A stretch of 14,478 nucleotides of DNA from DASRAJ01 sp039920305 (GTDB lineage Bacteria > Bacteroidota > Bacteroidia > Chitinophagales > UBA10324), in NCBI GenBank assembly GCA_039920305.1, contig JBDSEA010000211.1, positions 1-14,478 on the forward strand. Direction: 5' to 3'. Positions 8,252-14,478 of the stretch are shown here, one piece after another; position 1 is the stretch's first letter, and every line of letters starts with the position of its first letter. The translations under genes were made by a program, and so were the position numbers. The notes beneath the pieces were generated by a model, which did no database searches, was not told the origin of the DNA, and saw only the letters and a program-made list of their open reading frames with translations.

Positions 8252-9439
8252 ATGTTTTTTAGCGAAATCATTGGTCAGAAGGTAATCAAGGAAAAACTAC
8301 TGCTTAGCGTGCAGCAAAACCGCGTGAGCCATTCACAGTTGTTTTTAGGCCCTGAAGGAAATGGCTCTCTTGCCCTTGCCCTTGCCTATGCTCAGTATAT
8401 CAACTGCGAAAACAAACAGGTGAATGCCCGGACAAATAGTGAAACAGATTCCTGTGGCATGTGCCTCTCCTGCATCAAGTCCCAGAAAATGATTCATCCT
8501 GATATTCATTTCTCTTTTCCTGCCTTCAAGCTCAAATCCGGGTCAGACCATCCTGCCCTCAGCAGTGATTTTATTAAGCAATGGCGGGAAGCACTGCTTT
8601 CAAACCCCTACCTGAACCTCAGCGACTGGCTGGATTTCATTGATGCTGAGAATAAGCAGGGTAATATTTCTGCCGAAGAATGCCGGGTGATCATTCATGA
8701 CCTGAGCATGAAAACCTATGAGAGTAAATACAAAGTGATGATTATCTGGCGGCCTGAATTTTTTTCGCAGGGTGGTAAGATCGGAAACGTACTGCTCAAG
8801 CTTCTGGAAGAGCCGCCAGAGAATACCTTAATACTCCTGGTGGCAGAAAACAGAGATGAATTACTCAGTACCATTCTTTCACGCTGCCAGATCGTGAGCA
8901 TTCCGCGTTTAACTGATGATGATGTAATGGACTCACTGATAAATAAGCATGATTTATCCCGCGAAGCGGCGAAAAAAATCGTGCGGCAGAGTGAGGGGAA
9001 TTACAGGGATGTTCTTCGGCTTATAAACAGCACTGAAGATAACGAGTTTGAGTTTTTAAAAAAATGGATGCATGTTTTTATTACAACCAATCCGGCTACG
9101 GCTTCGGCTGAAATTACAAAATGGGTAGATGAAGCGGCGCGGCTTGGGAGAGAAAAACAGAAAAGCTTTTTTCGCTTCTCACTGGAATTTTTCCGGGAAT
9201 GTGTAATGCTTCAGCAAGCGGGTGATCAACATTCAATCCTTCTGGATGAAGAAAAAAGAATGGCTGCATGGCTCTCTAAGCAATTGGATATGGAGGATTG
9301 GCACCGTATTCAGGAATGGTTTGAACAGGCACATTATTACATCGAGCGAAATGCCCATTCTAAAGTTCTGTTTATGAACCTTTCGTTAAATCTTCAAAAA
9401 ATTATCACCAATAAAAAATTAGTTTTACCGGCTCAGTGA
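8252..9439 (+). CDS. holB: DNA polymerase III subunit delta' (clamp-loader AAA+ protein)
   Basis: Delta' is the rigid stator subunit of the clamp loader that places the sliding clamp on primed DNA. The 395-residue protein opens with the family start MFFSEIIGQKVIKEKL. It has a degenerate P-loop GPEGNGS (33-39) lacking the catalytic Lys, as is normal for delta', which does not hydrolyse ATP. A zinc-module cysteine set follows (Cys52, Cys68, Cys71, Cys74; CGMCLSC). Further on are a Walker-B-like strand (VMIIWRPE near 162-169), LLKLLEEPP (181-189), and the SRC motif (210-212), whose Arg acts as a trans arginine finger on the neighbouring subunit. The C-terminal half is helical and less conserved, as expected for the collar region. 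It is the first gene of a plus-strand set, 63 bp before ricT, with no terminator visible between them. An alternative label is gamma/tau-like ATPase, but the missing Lys and the length favour delta'. Confidence 0.9.
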   Translation: MFFSEIIGQKVIKEKLLLSVQQNRVSHSQLFLGPEGNGSLALALAYAQYINCENKQVNARTNSETDSCGMCLSCIKSQKMIHPDIHFSFPAFKLKSGSDHPALSSDFIKQWREALLSNPYLNLSDWLDFIDAENKQGNISAEECRVIIHDLSMKTYESKYKVMIIWRPEFFSQGGKIGNVLLKLLEEPPENTLILLVAENRDELLSTILSRCQIVSIPRLTDDDVMDSLINKHDLSREAAKKIVRQSEGNYRDVLRLINSTEDNEFEFLKKWMHVFITTNPATASAEITKWVDEAARLGREKQKSFFRFSLEFFRECVMLQQAGDQHSILLDEEKRMAAWLSKQLDMEDWHRIQEWFEQAHYYIERNAHSKVLFMNLSLNLQKIITNKKLVLPAQ

Positions 9440-9464
9440 AATATACATTCAAAGTGTTTCACGG

Positions 9465-9499
9465 TTCTCTTTTCTCATTTTACACATCACATTTCTCTT
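9465..9499. repeat. pyrimidine-rich degenerate heptamer tract before ricT
   Basis: The stretch divides into five consecutive 7-base units TTCTCTT, TTCTCAT, TTTACAC, ATCACAT and TTCTCTT, followed by CCC and the ricT ATG. The first and last units are identical and the middle ones are diverged. The register and base bias resemble the CTTCTCA tract at 5601-5631. It may be an eroded copy of the same repeat type or simply a pyrimidine-rich leader; no ribosome binding site is evident within it. Confidence 0.35.
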
Positions 9500-9502
9500 C
9501 CC

Positions 9503-10675
9503 ATGTCATGCAACGGCTGCTCAGTCGGACCCAATAACAAGCCTTACGGTTGTAAGAGCAACGGCTCATGTAGTAACGGAGGGTGTAACCGGCTGAATGT
9601 TTTTGACTGGCTTTCAGATATTCCCGTCGCTGATACCCTTGATGTTCCCAGGTTTGTAGAAGTAAGCTTCAAGAACGGTGCGCGAAAAGATTTTTACCGC
9701 AACATGAACAAGCTGCTGATTGATTCGCACGATGTGATTGTGGTAGAAAGTGGCACAGGCGGTTATAATATAGGTGTAGTAACGATGACTGGTGAATCTG
9801 TGAAGCTGCAGATGAAGCGAAAACGGGTTCCTGAAAATTCTGATGATATCAAGGCTGTGATCCGCATAGCTTCGGAATGGGATATAAAAAAATGGGATGA
9901 GATCCGGTTAAAAGAAAATGAGACCATGGTTCGTGCCCGTGCTATTGCAAGGCAGGCAGGGTTAGAAATGAAGATCGGCGACGTAGAATACCAGAGTGAC
10001 GGAAGAAAGGCGACTTTTTATTACACTGCCGATGAGCGTATTGATTTCAGGGAGCTGATACGGATGTATGCACAGGAGTTTCATGTTAAAATTGAAATGC
10101 ATCAAATTGGTGCGCGCCAGGAGGCGGGAAGAATTGGCGGCATCGGAAGCTGCGGAAGAGAGCTGTGCTGCAGCACCTGGCTTACTGATTTTAAAAATGT
10201 TGGAACCGCAGCAGCCCGCTATCAGCAGCTTTCAATTAATCAGGCTAAGCTTTCAGGCCAGTGCGGCCGGCTGAAATGCTGCCTGAATTATGAGCTGGAC
10301 AGTTATCTGGATGCACTAAAAGATTTTCCGGTTGATACAGACCGGATCGAAACCCAAACCGGGATTGCATACCTTCAAAAGACAGATGTTTTTAAAAGTT
10401 TATTGTGGTTTTCCTATAAGAATAGCTCTGTTTTTCATCCGCTCACACCCGAACGTGTTAAGGAAATTGCGTTGATGAACAAGAGCGGACAGAAACCCGC
10501 TGACCTGGGTTCAGTGCAGCTCACACAAAAAAAAGAGAAGGACGAAAATGAGTATTCAGAAGTTGTAGGTCAGGTATCGCTTGATTTACTTGAGAGTAAG
10601 TCAAAGAAAAAGAAGAAACACAAGCAGCGCCGTCCTCCTCAGCGTTTTCGTGATAATCAGAGAAAACAATTGTGA
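9503..10675 (+). CDS. ricT: PSP1-domain protein of the RicT (YaaT) family, cysteine-rich
   Basis: In Bacillus, RicT (YaaT) forms a complex with RicA and RicF that carries Fe-S clusters and modulates RNase Y and phosphorelay signalling; the role in Bacteroidota is less clear. The 390-residue product has an N-terminal cysteine cluster (Cys3, 6, 17, 23, 28) typical of Bacteroidota members. A PSP1-type core follows at about 45-200 (RFVEVSFKNGARKDFY, ATFYYTADERIDFRELIR). Then come the family signature IGARQEAGRIGGIGSCGREL with Cys217/222/223 and QCGRLKCCLNYE with Cys254/259/260, which are likely cluster ligands. The tail (about 366-389) is highly basic (SKKKKKHKQRRPP), suggesting nucleic-acid contact, which is inference. 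It sits between holB and gldH with 63-bp and 24-bp gaps, consistent with one transcript. Family membership is clear; function here is transferred from Firmicutes. Confidence 0.88.
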   Translation: MSCNGCSVGPNNKPYGCKSNGSCSNGGCNRLNVFDWLSDIPVADTLDVPRFVEVSFKNGARKDFYRNMNKLLIDSHDVIVVESGTGGYNIGVVTMTGESVKLQMKRKRVPENSDDIKAVIRIASEWDIKKWDEIRLKENETMVRARAIARQAGLEMKIGDVEYQSDGRKATFYYTADERIDFRELIRMYAQEFHVKIEMHQIGARQEAGRIGGIGSCGRELCCSTWLTDFKNVGTAAARYQQLSINQAKLSGQCGRLKCCLNYELDSYLDALKDFPVDTDRIETQTGIAYLQKTDVFKSLLWFSYKNSSVFHPLTPERVKEIALMNKSGQKPADLGSVQLTQKKEKDENEYSEVVGQVSLDLLESKSKKKKKHKQRRPPQRFRDNQRKQL

Positions 10676-10699
10676 TTTAATCTTTTTATAGGCAATTAA

Positions 10700-11248
10700 A
10701 TGGTGGTTTTTTCAAAGGAAAATAATCTTACAGACATCACAGTCCGCTACTGCTCAAAATGTTGCATTTTATTACTTGCCGGTATTTTAATTTTTTTTCC
10801 TTCATGTGATAAAAACAGGATTTACGAAAGAAATATCCCGATAAAAAAATATTTCTGGGATTCAAAATTTATCCCATCCTATACTATTAATATTCGGGAT
10901 ACCAGCGTTTTGTATAATTTTTATGTGAATGTGCGGCATTCAGAAGGTTATCCTTATAGAAATATCTGGCTATTGGTCACTACTCAATTTCCTGATGAGA
11001 CTAAAATCTTCAAACGCATAGAAATAATGCTGGCAAATGATGAGGGCAAATGGTTTGGCAATGGGGTAGGAAATATTTGGGACTACTCGTCATTAATTCA
11101 GGAAAATGCTTTCTTCAATAAACCGGGATTATATAATTTTTCGATTGAGCAAAACATGCGGTTAGATCCATTGCCATGCATCATGTCCATAGGAGTCCGG
11201 ATAGAAAATACTTCATTACAAAAATACACACAGTCAAACCGATTGTAA
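10700..11248 (+). CDS. gldH: gliding motility lipoprotein GldH
   Basis: GldH is a lipoprotein required for gliding and T9SS-dependent functions in Flavobacterium johnsoniae; its exact biochemical role is not established. The 182-residue product has a hydrophobic signal segment (CCILLLAGILIFFPS) ending in a lipobox-like FPSC, so Cys36 would be the lipidated residue, followed by DKNRIYERN. The mature part matches the family pattern: YTINIRDTSVLYNFYVNVRH near 61-80, WLLVTTQFPD, RIEIMLANDEGKWFGNGVG near 106-124, and the C-terminal FSIEQNMRLDPLPCIMSIGVRIE near 147-169. The only usable starts are ATG at 10700 and GTG at 10703, giving an unusually long polar stretch (about 19 residues) before the hydrophobic core. 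It follows ricT by 24 bp and is probably cotranscribed. Its sequence is visibly more AT-rich than ricT. The family call is strong because several conserved blocks occur in order. Confidence 0.88.
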   Translation: MVVFSKENNLTDITVRYCSKCCILLLAGILIFFPSCDKNRIYERNIPIKKYFWDSKFIPSYTINIRDTSVLYNFYVNVRHSEGYPYRNIWLLVTTQFPDETKIFKRIEIMLANDEGKWFGNGVGNIWDYSSLIQENAFFNKPGLYNFSIEQNMRLDPLPCIMSIGVRIENTSLQKYTQSNRL

Positions 11249-11281
11249 TTGTCCTTGAACTCATCTTGTGAGAGGGTTACT

Positions 11282-11332
11282 GCAACTTTTTAAATAGAAC
11301 CGCGTAGAACGGTGAATAATATTAAAAGTTGC
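11282..11332. repeat. nested inverted repeat downstream of gldH
   Basis: GCAACTTTT (11282-11290) is the exact reverse complement of AAAAGTTGC (11324-11332). Between the arms lies a second, smaller inverted repeat, ACCG (11299-11302) and CGGT (11310-11313), around CGTAGAA. The right arm is followed by A residues, not T residues, so it is not a standard terminator on the plus strand. It could be an operator, a leader structure or chance; a -7-like TATCTTGC follows at 11344-11351. Confidence 0.4.
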
Positions 11333-11482
11333 AAAAAAGTTATTATCTTGCGCACCTTTCTGTTAATACCTTGAATATTCAGACCCCATAAATAATAGAG
11401 CCAGAATAAAATTTAAACTTCCAAACAGAAGTAATAATCCATTTTTTGTTTAATAACCTTACTTGAAAATTAATACACACAC

Positions 11483-13570
11483 ATGAGAAATTTTACAAGG
11501 ATTCTCCTGCTTGCATGCCTTACTCTCATATATTATTCAGATGCAGGCGCTACTGCATACATTTCCAATCTGAAGGCCAGCAGCCGCAATGGTCAAACCT
11601 TCCTTACCTGGACATGTCCTGCAGGAACCAACTTTAAATATAATGTTTACCGAAGCAAATCATTGCTTGATTTAAAGAGTAAACTTAATAACACACATTT
11701 TCTTGGTTATGTAAGAGATAGCTCTACCCTTAATATCAGGCAGACAAGAATCCGGGGCAGTAAAGTTTTTTTCAATATCCAGGATGGGGAAGCTGCCCTT
11801 GCATCAAATAAAGGCTTGTATGTGGTAACATGCACTGAAAATACATCATTTTATTATGCAGTAACAGTTACTGACTTAACACTTAATAAGGAATACAAGA
11901 AGATCACCATGGGAACAACCAGCCTTCTATCGCCTGTTTCGGAGGTTGTAGCAGATCCGCAGCCTGTTTTGCAGGGAACGGAGATATTAAATGCAACCGG
12001 TGATCTGTCATATAAGTATGTTCAGTTTGGTAATAACCAGGATCTGAATCATTATCCGTCAATGTTTAGTCAGGGCTCCTACGGCTTTAATTTCTTTATT
12101 GTTTACCGGGGAAATTATGAGAATGGCCCATTGTTTACTTTTTATGAGGGTTTGGAAGGAAATGCCTTAGTAGGCAGTGGCCTTGGAACATTTGATACCA
12201 TGACGAACTGCGTAATTATCTCCATGGATGACTGGCTTCCGGTTCCTAATGGATATGGTCCTACCGGAGGATTGAATACTTTCTGGAGCGGATATCACGA
12301 AGATTTTAATCCCTATACTCTAAGCAATCCTATTCCTTCCTCAGGAACGGTTAGGATGTACCCTCAGCATAGGTACATTCATACTTTGAACTGGGCTTCA
12401 AAATATTTACCCATTGATTCCAATAGAATTTATCTGTTAGGCATTAGTGCCGGAGGTTTTGGCGCCCTTCTTACCACCATGATCATTCCCCAGAAAATTG
12501 CTGCCGTATATACTATGGTTACACCAGTAGTAATCAAAGCCTCTGCGCAAAATGGAACAGATACTACGGATGAAAAATTCTGGGGTGTAGAGGGCAGTAA
12601 TCTTCCTGCAGATGTGAATGACCCCATAACCGGAACACCTTTGAGTATTTCTGATTTGATGAATATCAAAACGATGCTTTCAAAGAATGAGAATATCGGG
12701 CTTCCCCCAATTTATTCCATTCATGGAAAAAATGATCTCACAGTAGTTTGGAGTGATAAGCCAACCTATCTCAATCAAAATGAAACATATGATCAGGGTG
12801 GAATTCATTTCTGGGATCAGAGATCTCACGAGGGGAGTGGTGCTAATTTTACTGATGCTGAAACGACTCCTGATTTTTCCCGCTTCAGAAGCAATCTTTC
12901 CTACCCCGCCTTTGCTTTTTGTACCGTGAATGAGAATCCCGGGGATGGCACTCCGGAAAACGGTGATGCTTACGGATCATACAATGGTTATATTACATGG
13001 GATACTTTAACTGATGCCAGTTGCAAATGGACCTGCCATATGTTCATGCCTGATTTTACAGCGGGAGGGGTGATCCAGCACAGTGAATATACTTACTGCA
13101 ATGCAGATGTTACTGTTCGCCGTCCCCAGGTTTTTAATCCAGCTGATGGTGTGATCCTTAAGTGGAAGACTTATGATAAAAATAACGTTGCTATTGCAAA
13201 TGGCTCATTCAATTATGATGGCGGACCTATTACTATTCCCGGAATCAAAATAAAACGCAAGGGTACACGGCTTGAAATTTCCATTAAAAATTGCACCAGC
13301 CGTGAAGAGGATGATATACCAACCATGGATTCACTGACTGAGTTAGCCATCAGTAATACCTTTAATGGCTGGAGATTAAATATTTATTCAGATCATCAGC
13401 AGGCCACACAGTTACAGCTTGTGGATATCCTGGGAAGAATCATCAAAACTAAATTCATTGAACTTACAAATGGTGTAAATTCAATTGATGTTGATGCGCC
13501 CATGCATGGCACTTTTGTGATAAAGCTGGATGGGGAAGAAATCAATGAGTCTGCAAAAGTTATTTTCTAA
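11483..13570 (+). CDS. secreted alpha/beta-hydrolase with Fn3-like N-terminal domain and T9SS C-terminal sorting domain
   Basis: A 695-residue predicted exoenzyme of unknown substrate. A Sec signal peptide is visible (MRNFTRILLLACLTLIYYS, probable cleavage near 22-25). Residues about 26-150 look like a fibronectin type III-type module (GQTFLTWTCPAG, FKYNVYRSKS, TSFYYAVTVTD). Residues about 165-455 form an alpha/beta-hydrolase domain of the esterase/prolyl-oligopeptidase type, with the nucleophile elbow GISAGG (Ser322) after the strand RIYLL. Candidate triad partners are Asp418 in HGKNDLTVVW and His449 in QRSHEGSG. About 455-610 is a further region without a firm match. The last ~70 residues resemble a type A T9SS sorting domain (LQLVDILGRIIK, VNSIDV, GTFVIKLDG, AKVIF), but the usual YPNP entry motif is not recognisable. 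It lies 234 bp after gldH and is closed by a strong terminator, so it is probably its own unit. Hydrolase fold and secretion are well supported; catalytic pair and substrate are inferred. Confidence 0.8.
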   Translation: MRNFTRILLLACLTLIYYSDAGATAYISNLKASSRNGQTFLTWTCPAGTNFKYNVYRSKSLLDLKSKLNNTHFLGYVRDSSTLNIRQTRIRGSKVFFNIQDGEAALASNKGLYVVTCTENTSFYYAVTVTDLTLNKEYKKITMGTTSLLSPVSEVVADPQPVLQGTEILNATGDLSYKYVQFGNNQDLNHYPSMFSQGSYGFNFFIVYRGNYENGPLFTFYEGLEGNALVGSGLGTFDTMTNCVIISMDDWLPVPNGYGPTGGLNTFWSGYHEDFNPYTLSNPIPSSGTVRMYPQHRYIHTLNWASKYLPIDSNRIYLLGISAGGFGALLTTMIIPQKIAAVYTMVTPVVIKASAQNGTDTTDEKFWGVEGSNLPADVNDPITGTPLSISDLMNIKTMLSKNENIGLPPIYSIHGKNDLTVVWSDKPTYLNQNETYDQGGIHFWDQRSHEGSGANFTDAETTPDFSRFRSNLSYPAFAFCTVNENPGDGTPENGDAYGSYNGYITWDTLTDASCKWTCHMFMPDFTAGGVIQHSEYTYCNADVTVRRPQVFNPADGVILKWKTYDKNNVAIANGSFNYDGGPITIPGIKIKRKGTRLEISIKNCTSREEDDIPTMDSLTELAISNTFNGWRLNIYSDHQQATQLQLVDILGRIIKTKFIELTNGVNSIDVDAPMHGTFVIKLDGEEINESAKVIF

Positions 13571-13592
13571 TTACTTTTCCCTTATTTATTAT

Positions 13593-13627
13593 TCCGCAGT
13601 TTAGCAAAAACTGCGGAGCTTTTTTTT
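13593..13627 (+). terminator. intrinsic terminator after the hydrolase gene
   Basis: A perfect 9-bp stem, CCGCAGTTT (13594-13602) with AAACTGCGG (13608-13616), extended by one T-A pair, encloses the loop AGCAA. After AGC comes a run of eight T residues (13620-13627). It lies 22 bp beyond the hydrolase stop, in the right orientation for plus-strand transcription, and separates that gene from the following peptidase gene. Confidence 0.88.
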
Positions 13628-13666
13628 CATGGCCCGTCACGGGCACCAATTAATCTCCAAATCCTT

Positions 13667-13674
13667 TAGATTTG
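13667..13674 (+). promoter_or_regulatory. putative Bacteroidota -7 element for the C25 peptidase gene
   Basis: TAGATTTG matches the phylum's TAnnTTTG -7 consensus exactly and lies 32 bp before the ATG at 13707, just beyond the upstream terminator, where a new promoter would be expected. No clear TTTG -33 box is seen 17-23 bp upstream, so the call rests on one element and its position. Confidence 0.4.
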
Positions 13675-13706
13675 CTTCATTCCGATCATCGTTATAAAAT
13701 CAGCAC

Positions 13707-14478
13707 ATGAAAAAACTTTTTACTTCTATTACCGTTCTTAATTTAATTTCTTGTTTGCTTATACCACCATCCTCGGCGCAAATCGTTTTAAATGAAAAGC
13801 AAACTTCCATCTCGTTAATCTCCAACGATGGAACAGAATCTACAATCAAATTCGAGTTTGGATTAATGAAACAGCAGCATGTTTCAACACCGAATGGTGA
13901 TGCAGTAATTATTAGTATTGATCAGGGTACGCCCATACTTCAGGCAGGAAATCCTGATCTTCCGAAGGTGGTTGCTTCTCTCATCATTCCTGATGATAAA
14001 GACATGGAGGTTACGATTACCAGCGCTCACTACACAGATTATACAAATATCAATATAGCACCATCAAAAGGAACGTTGTTACGTAACATTGAGCCATCAG
14101 CAATTCCTTACACTTATAATAATGATGTATATGAAGCAGATATTTTCTATCCCAAAGATTTAGCCCAGCTGCGGGAGCCCTATATCCTCCGGGATTACAG
14201 AGGACAAACAGTGATTGTTCATCCCTTTCAGTATAATGCAGTAACAAAAACTTTGCGTGTGTATTCTGACATCACTGTAAAAATTTCCCCTAAGAATTCA
14301 GGCTCTGTAATCAATGCATTTATTCGCAATAAGCCACTGGAAAAGGTGCAGACAGAATTCAGTCATATCTACGATAACCAGTTTCTGAATTACACTAAAA
14401 ATACTTCACGCTACATTTCCCTGGAAGATCATGGCAACATGCTTATCATTTCTGATTCCGGGTTTATGGACGAGATGC
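13707..14478 (+). CDS. gingipain-like C25 family peptidase, N-terminal part (runs off window)
   Basis: The visible 257 codons encode a signal peptide and propeptide of a secreted cysteine peptidase of family C25, the gingipain/PorU clan. The signal peptide is MKKLFTSITVLNLISCLLIPPSSAQ, with likely cleavage at SSA-Q. Propeptide features include GTPILQAGNPDLPKVVASLI near 73-92 (the G-x-P-x-LP pattern found at the start of mature-like C25 propeptides), YEADIFYP near 145-152, and VIVHPFQYNAVTKTLRVYSD near 171-190. The window ends in NMLIISDSGFMDEM, which resembles the beginning of the catalytic C25 domain (typically xLIIxxDxF). The His-Cys catalytic pair and any C-terminal sorting domain lie outside. 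It starts after the terminator at 13593-13627 with its own likely promoter, so it is not cotranscribed with the hydrolase. PorU itself is possible, but a secreted cargo peptidase fits better; the missing part would decide. Confidence 0.78.
   Translation, partial: MKKLFTSITVLNLISCLLIPPSSAQIVLNEKQTSISLISNDGTESTIKFEFGLMKQQHVSTPNGDAVIISIDQGTPILQAGNPDLPKVVASLIIPDDKDMEVTITSAHYTDYTNINIAPSKGTLLRNIEPSAIPYTYNNDVYEADIFYPKDLAQLREPYILRDYRGQTVIVHPFQYNAVTKTLRVYSDITVKISPKNSGSVINAFIRNKPLEKVQTEFSHIYDNQFLNYTKNTSRYISLEDHGNMLIISDSGFMDEM

Noticed and set aside
13632..13644. GC-rich palindrome GCCCGTCACGGGC after the terminator
   Set aside because: Too short (4-bp stem around a 5-base loop, or a 6-bp palindrome around one base) and without a T tract; no partner copy was noticed, so it is probably chance.
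1..14478. tRNA, rRNA, CRISPR, insertion sequence, integrase or phage genes
   Set aside because: None was recognised on either strand: there are no regular spaced repeats, no transposase motifs and no cloverleaf candidates in the intergenic gaps.

Overview
The window looks like a chromosomal segment from a member of the Bacteroidota, probably a gliding or type IX secretion (T9SS) lineage of the Chitinophagales/Sphingobacteria kind. The evidence is the T9SS outer-membrane translocon protein SprA, the gliding lipoprotein GldH, a secreted protein with a C-terminal T9SS-like sorting domain, and the start of a gingipain-type (C25) peptidase. Genes lack strong Shine-Dalgarno sequences, and two starts are preceded by TAnnTTTG-like motifs typical of the phylum. 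Species cannot be named from the sequence alone.

Layout. The left half (1-7896) is on the minus strand and reads maeB -> ruvA -> sprA. These encode a bifunctional malic enzyme, a Holliday-junction helicase subunit, and the N-terminal two thirds or so of the giant SprA barrel, which runs off the left edge. A divergent gap of 355 bp (7897-8251) separates this from the plus-strand right half. The right half starts with a tight set holB -> ricT -> gldH (DNA polymerase III delta', a PSP1/RicT-type cysteine-rich protein, and the gliding lipoprotein). After a 234-bp gap comes a secreted alpha/beta-hydrolase with an Fn3-like N-terminal domain and a C-terminal sorting domain, closed by a clear hairpin/T-tract terminator. 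The last gene encodes a secreted C25 peptidase, cut by the right edge just as its catalytic domain begins.

How the genes fit together. SprA is the outer-membrane conduit of T9SS, and GldH is a lipoprotein needed for gliding and T9SS function in Flavobacterium. The two genes at the right end look like cargo for that route. The remaining genes (maeB, ruvA, holB, ricT) are housekeeping genes. The machinery genes are therefore embedded in ordinary operons, with candidate cargo placed beside them. No RNA gene, CRISPR array, transposase, integrase or phage gene was seen.

The points most worth a second look are: the absence of an ATG start for sprA ahead of its signal peptide (non-ATG start or a one-base indel); the hydrolase of unknown substrate with a degenerate sorting domain; two degenerate heptamer-repeat tracts in intergenic DNA; and a nested inverted repeat ahead of the hydrolase.
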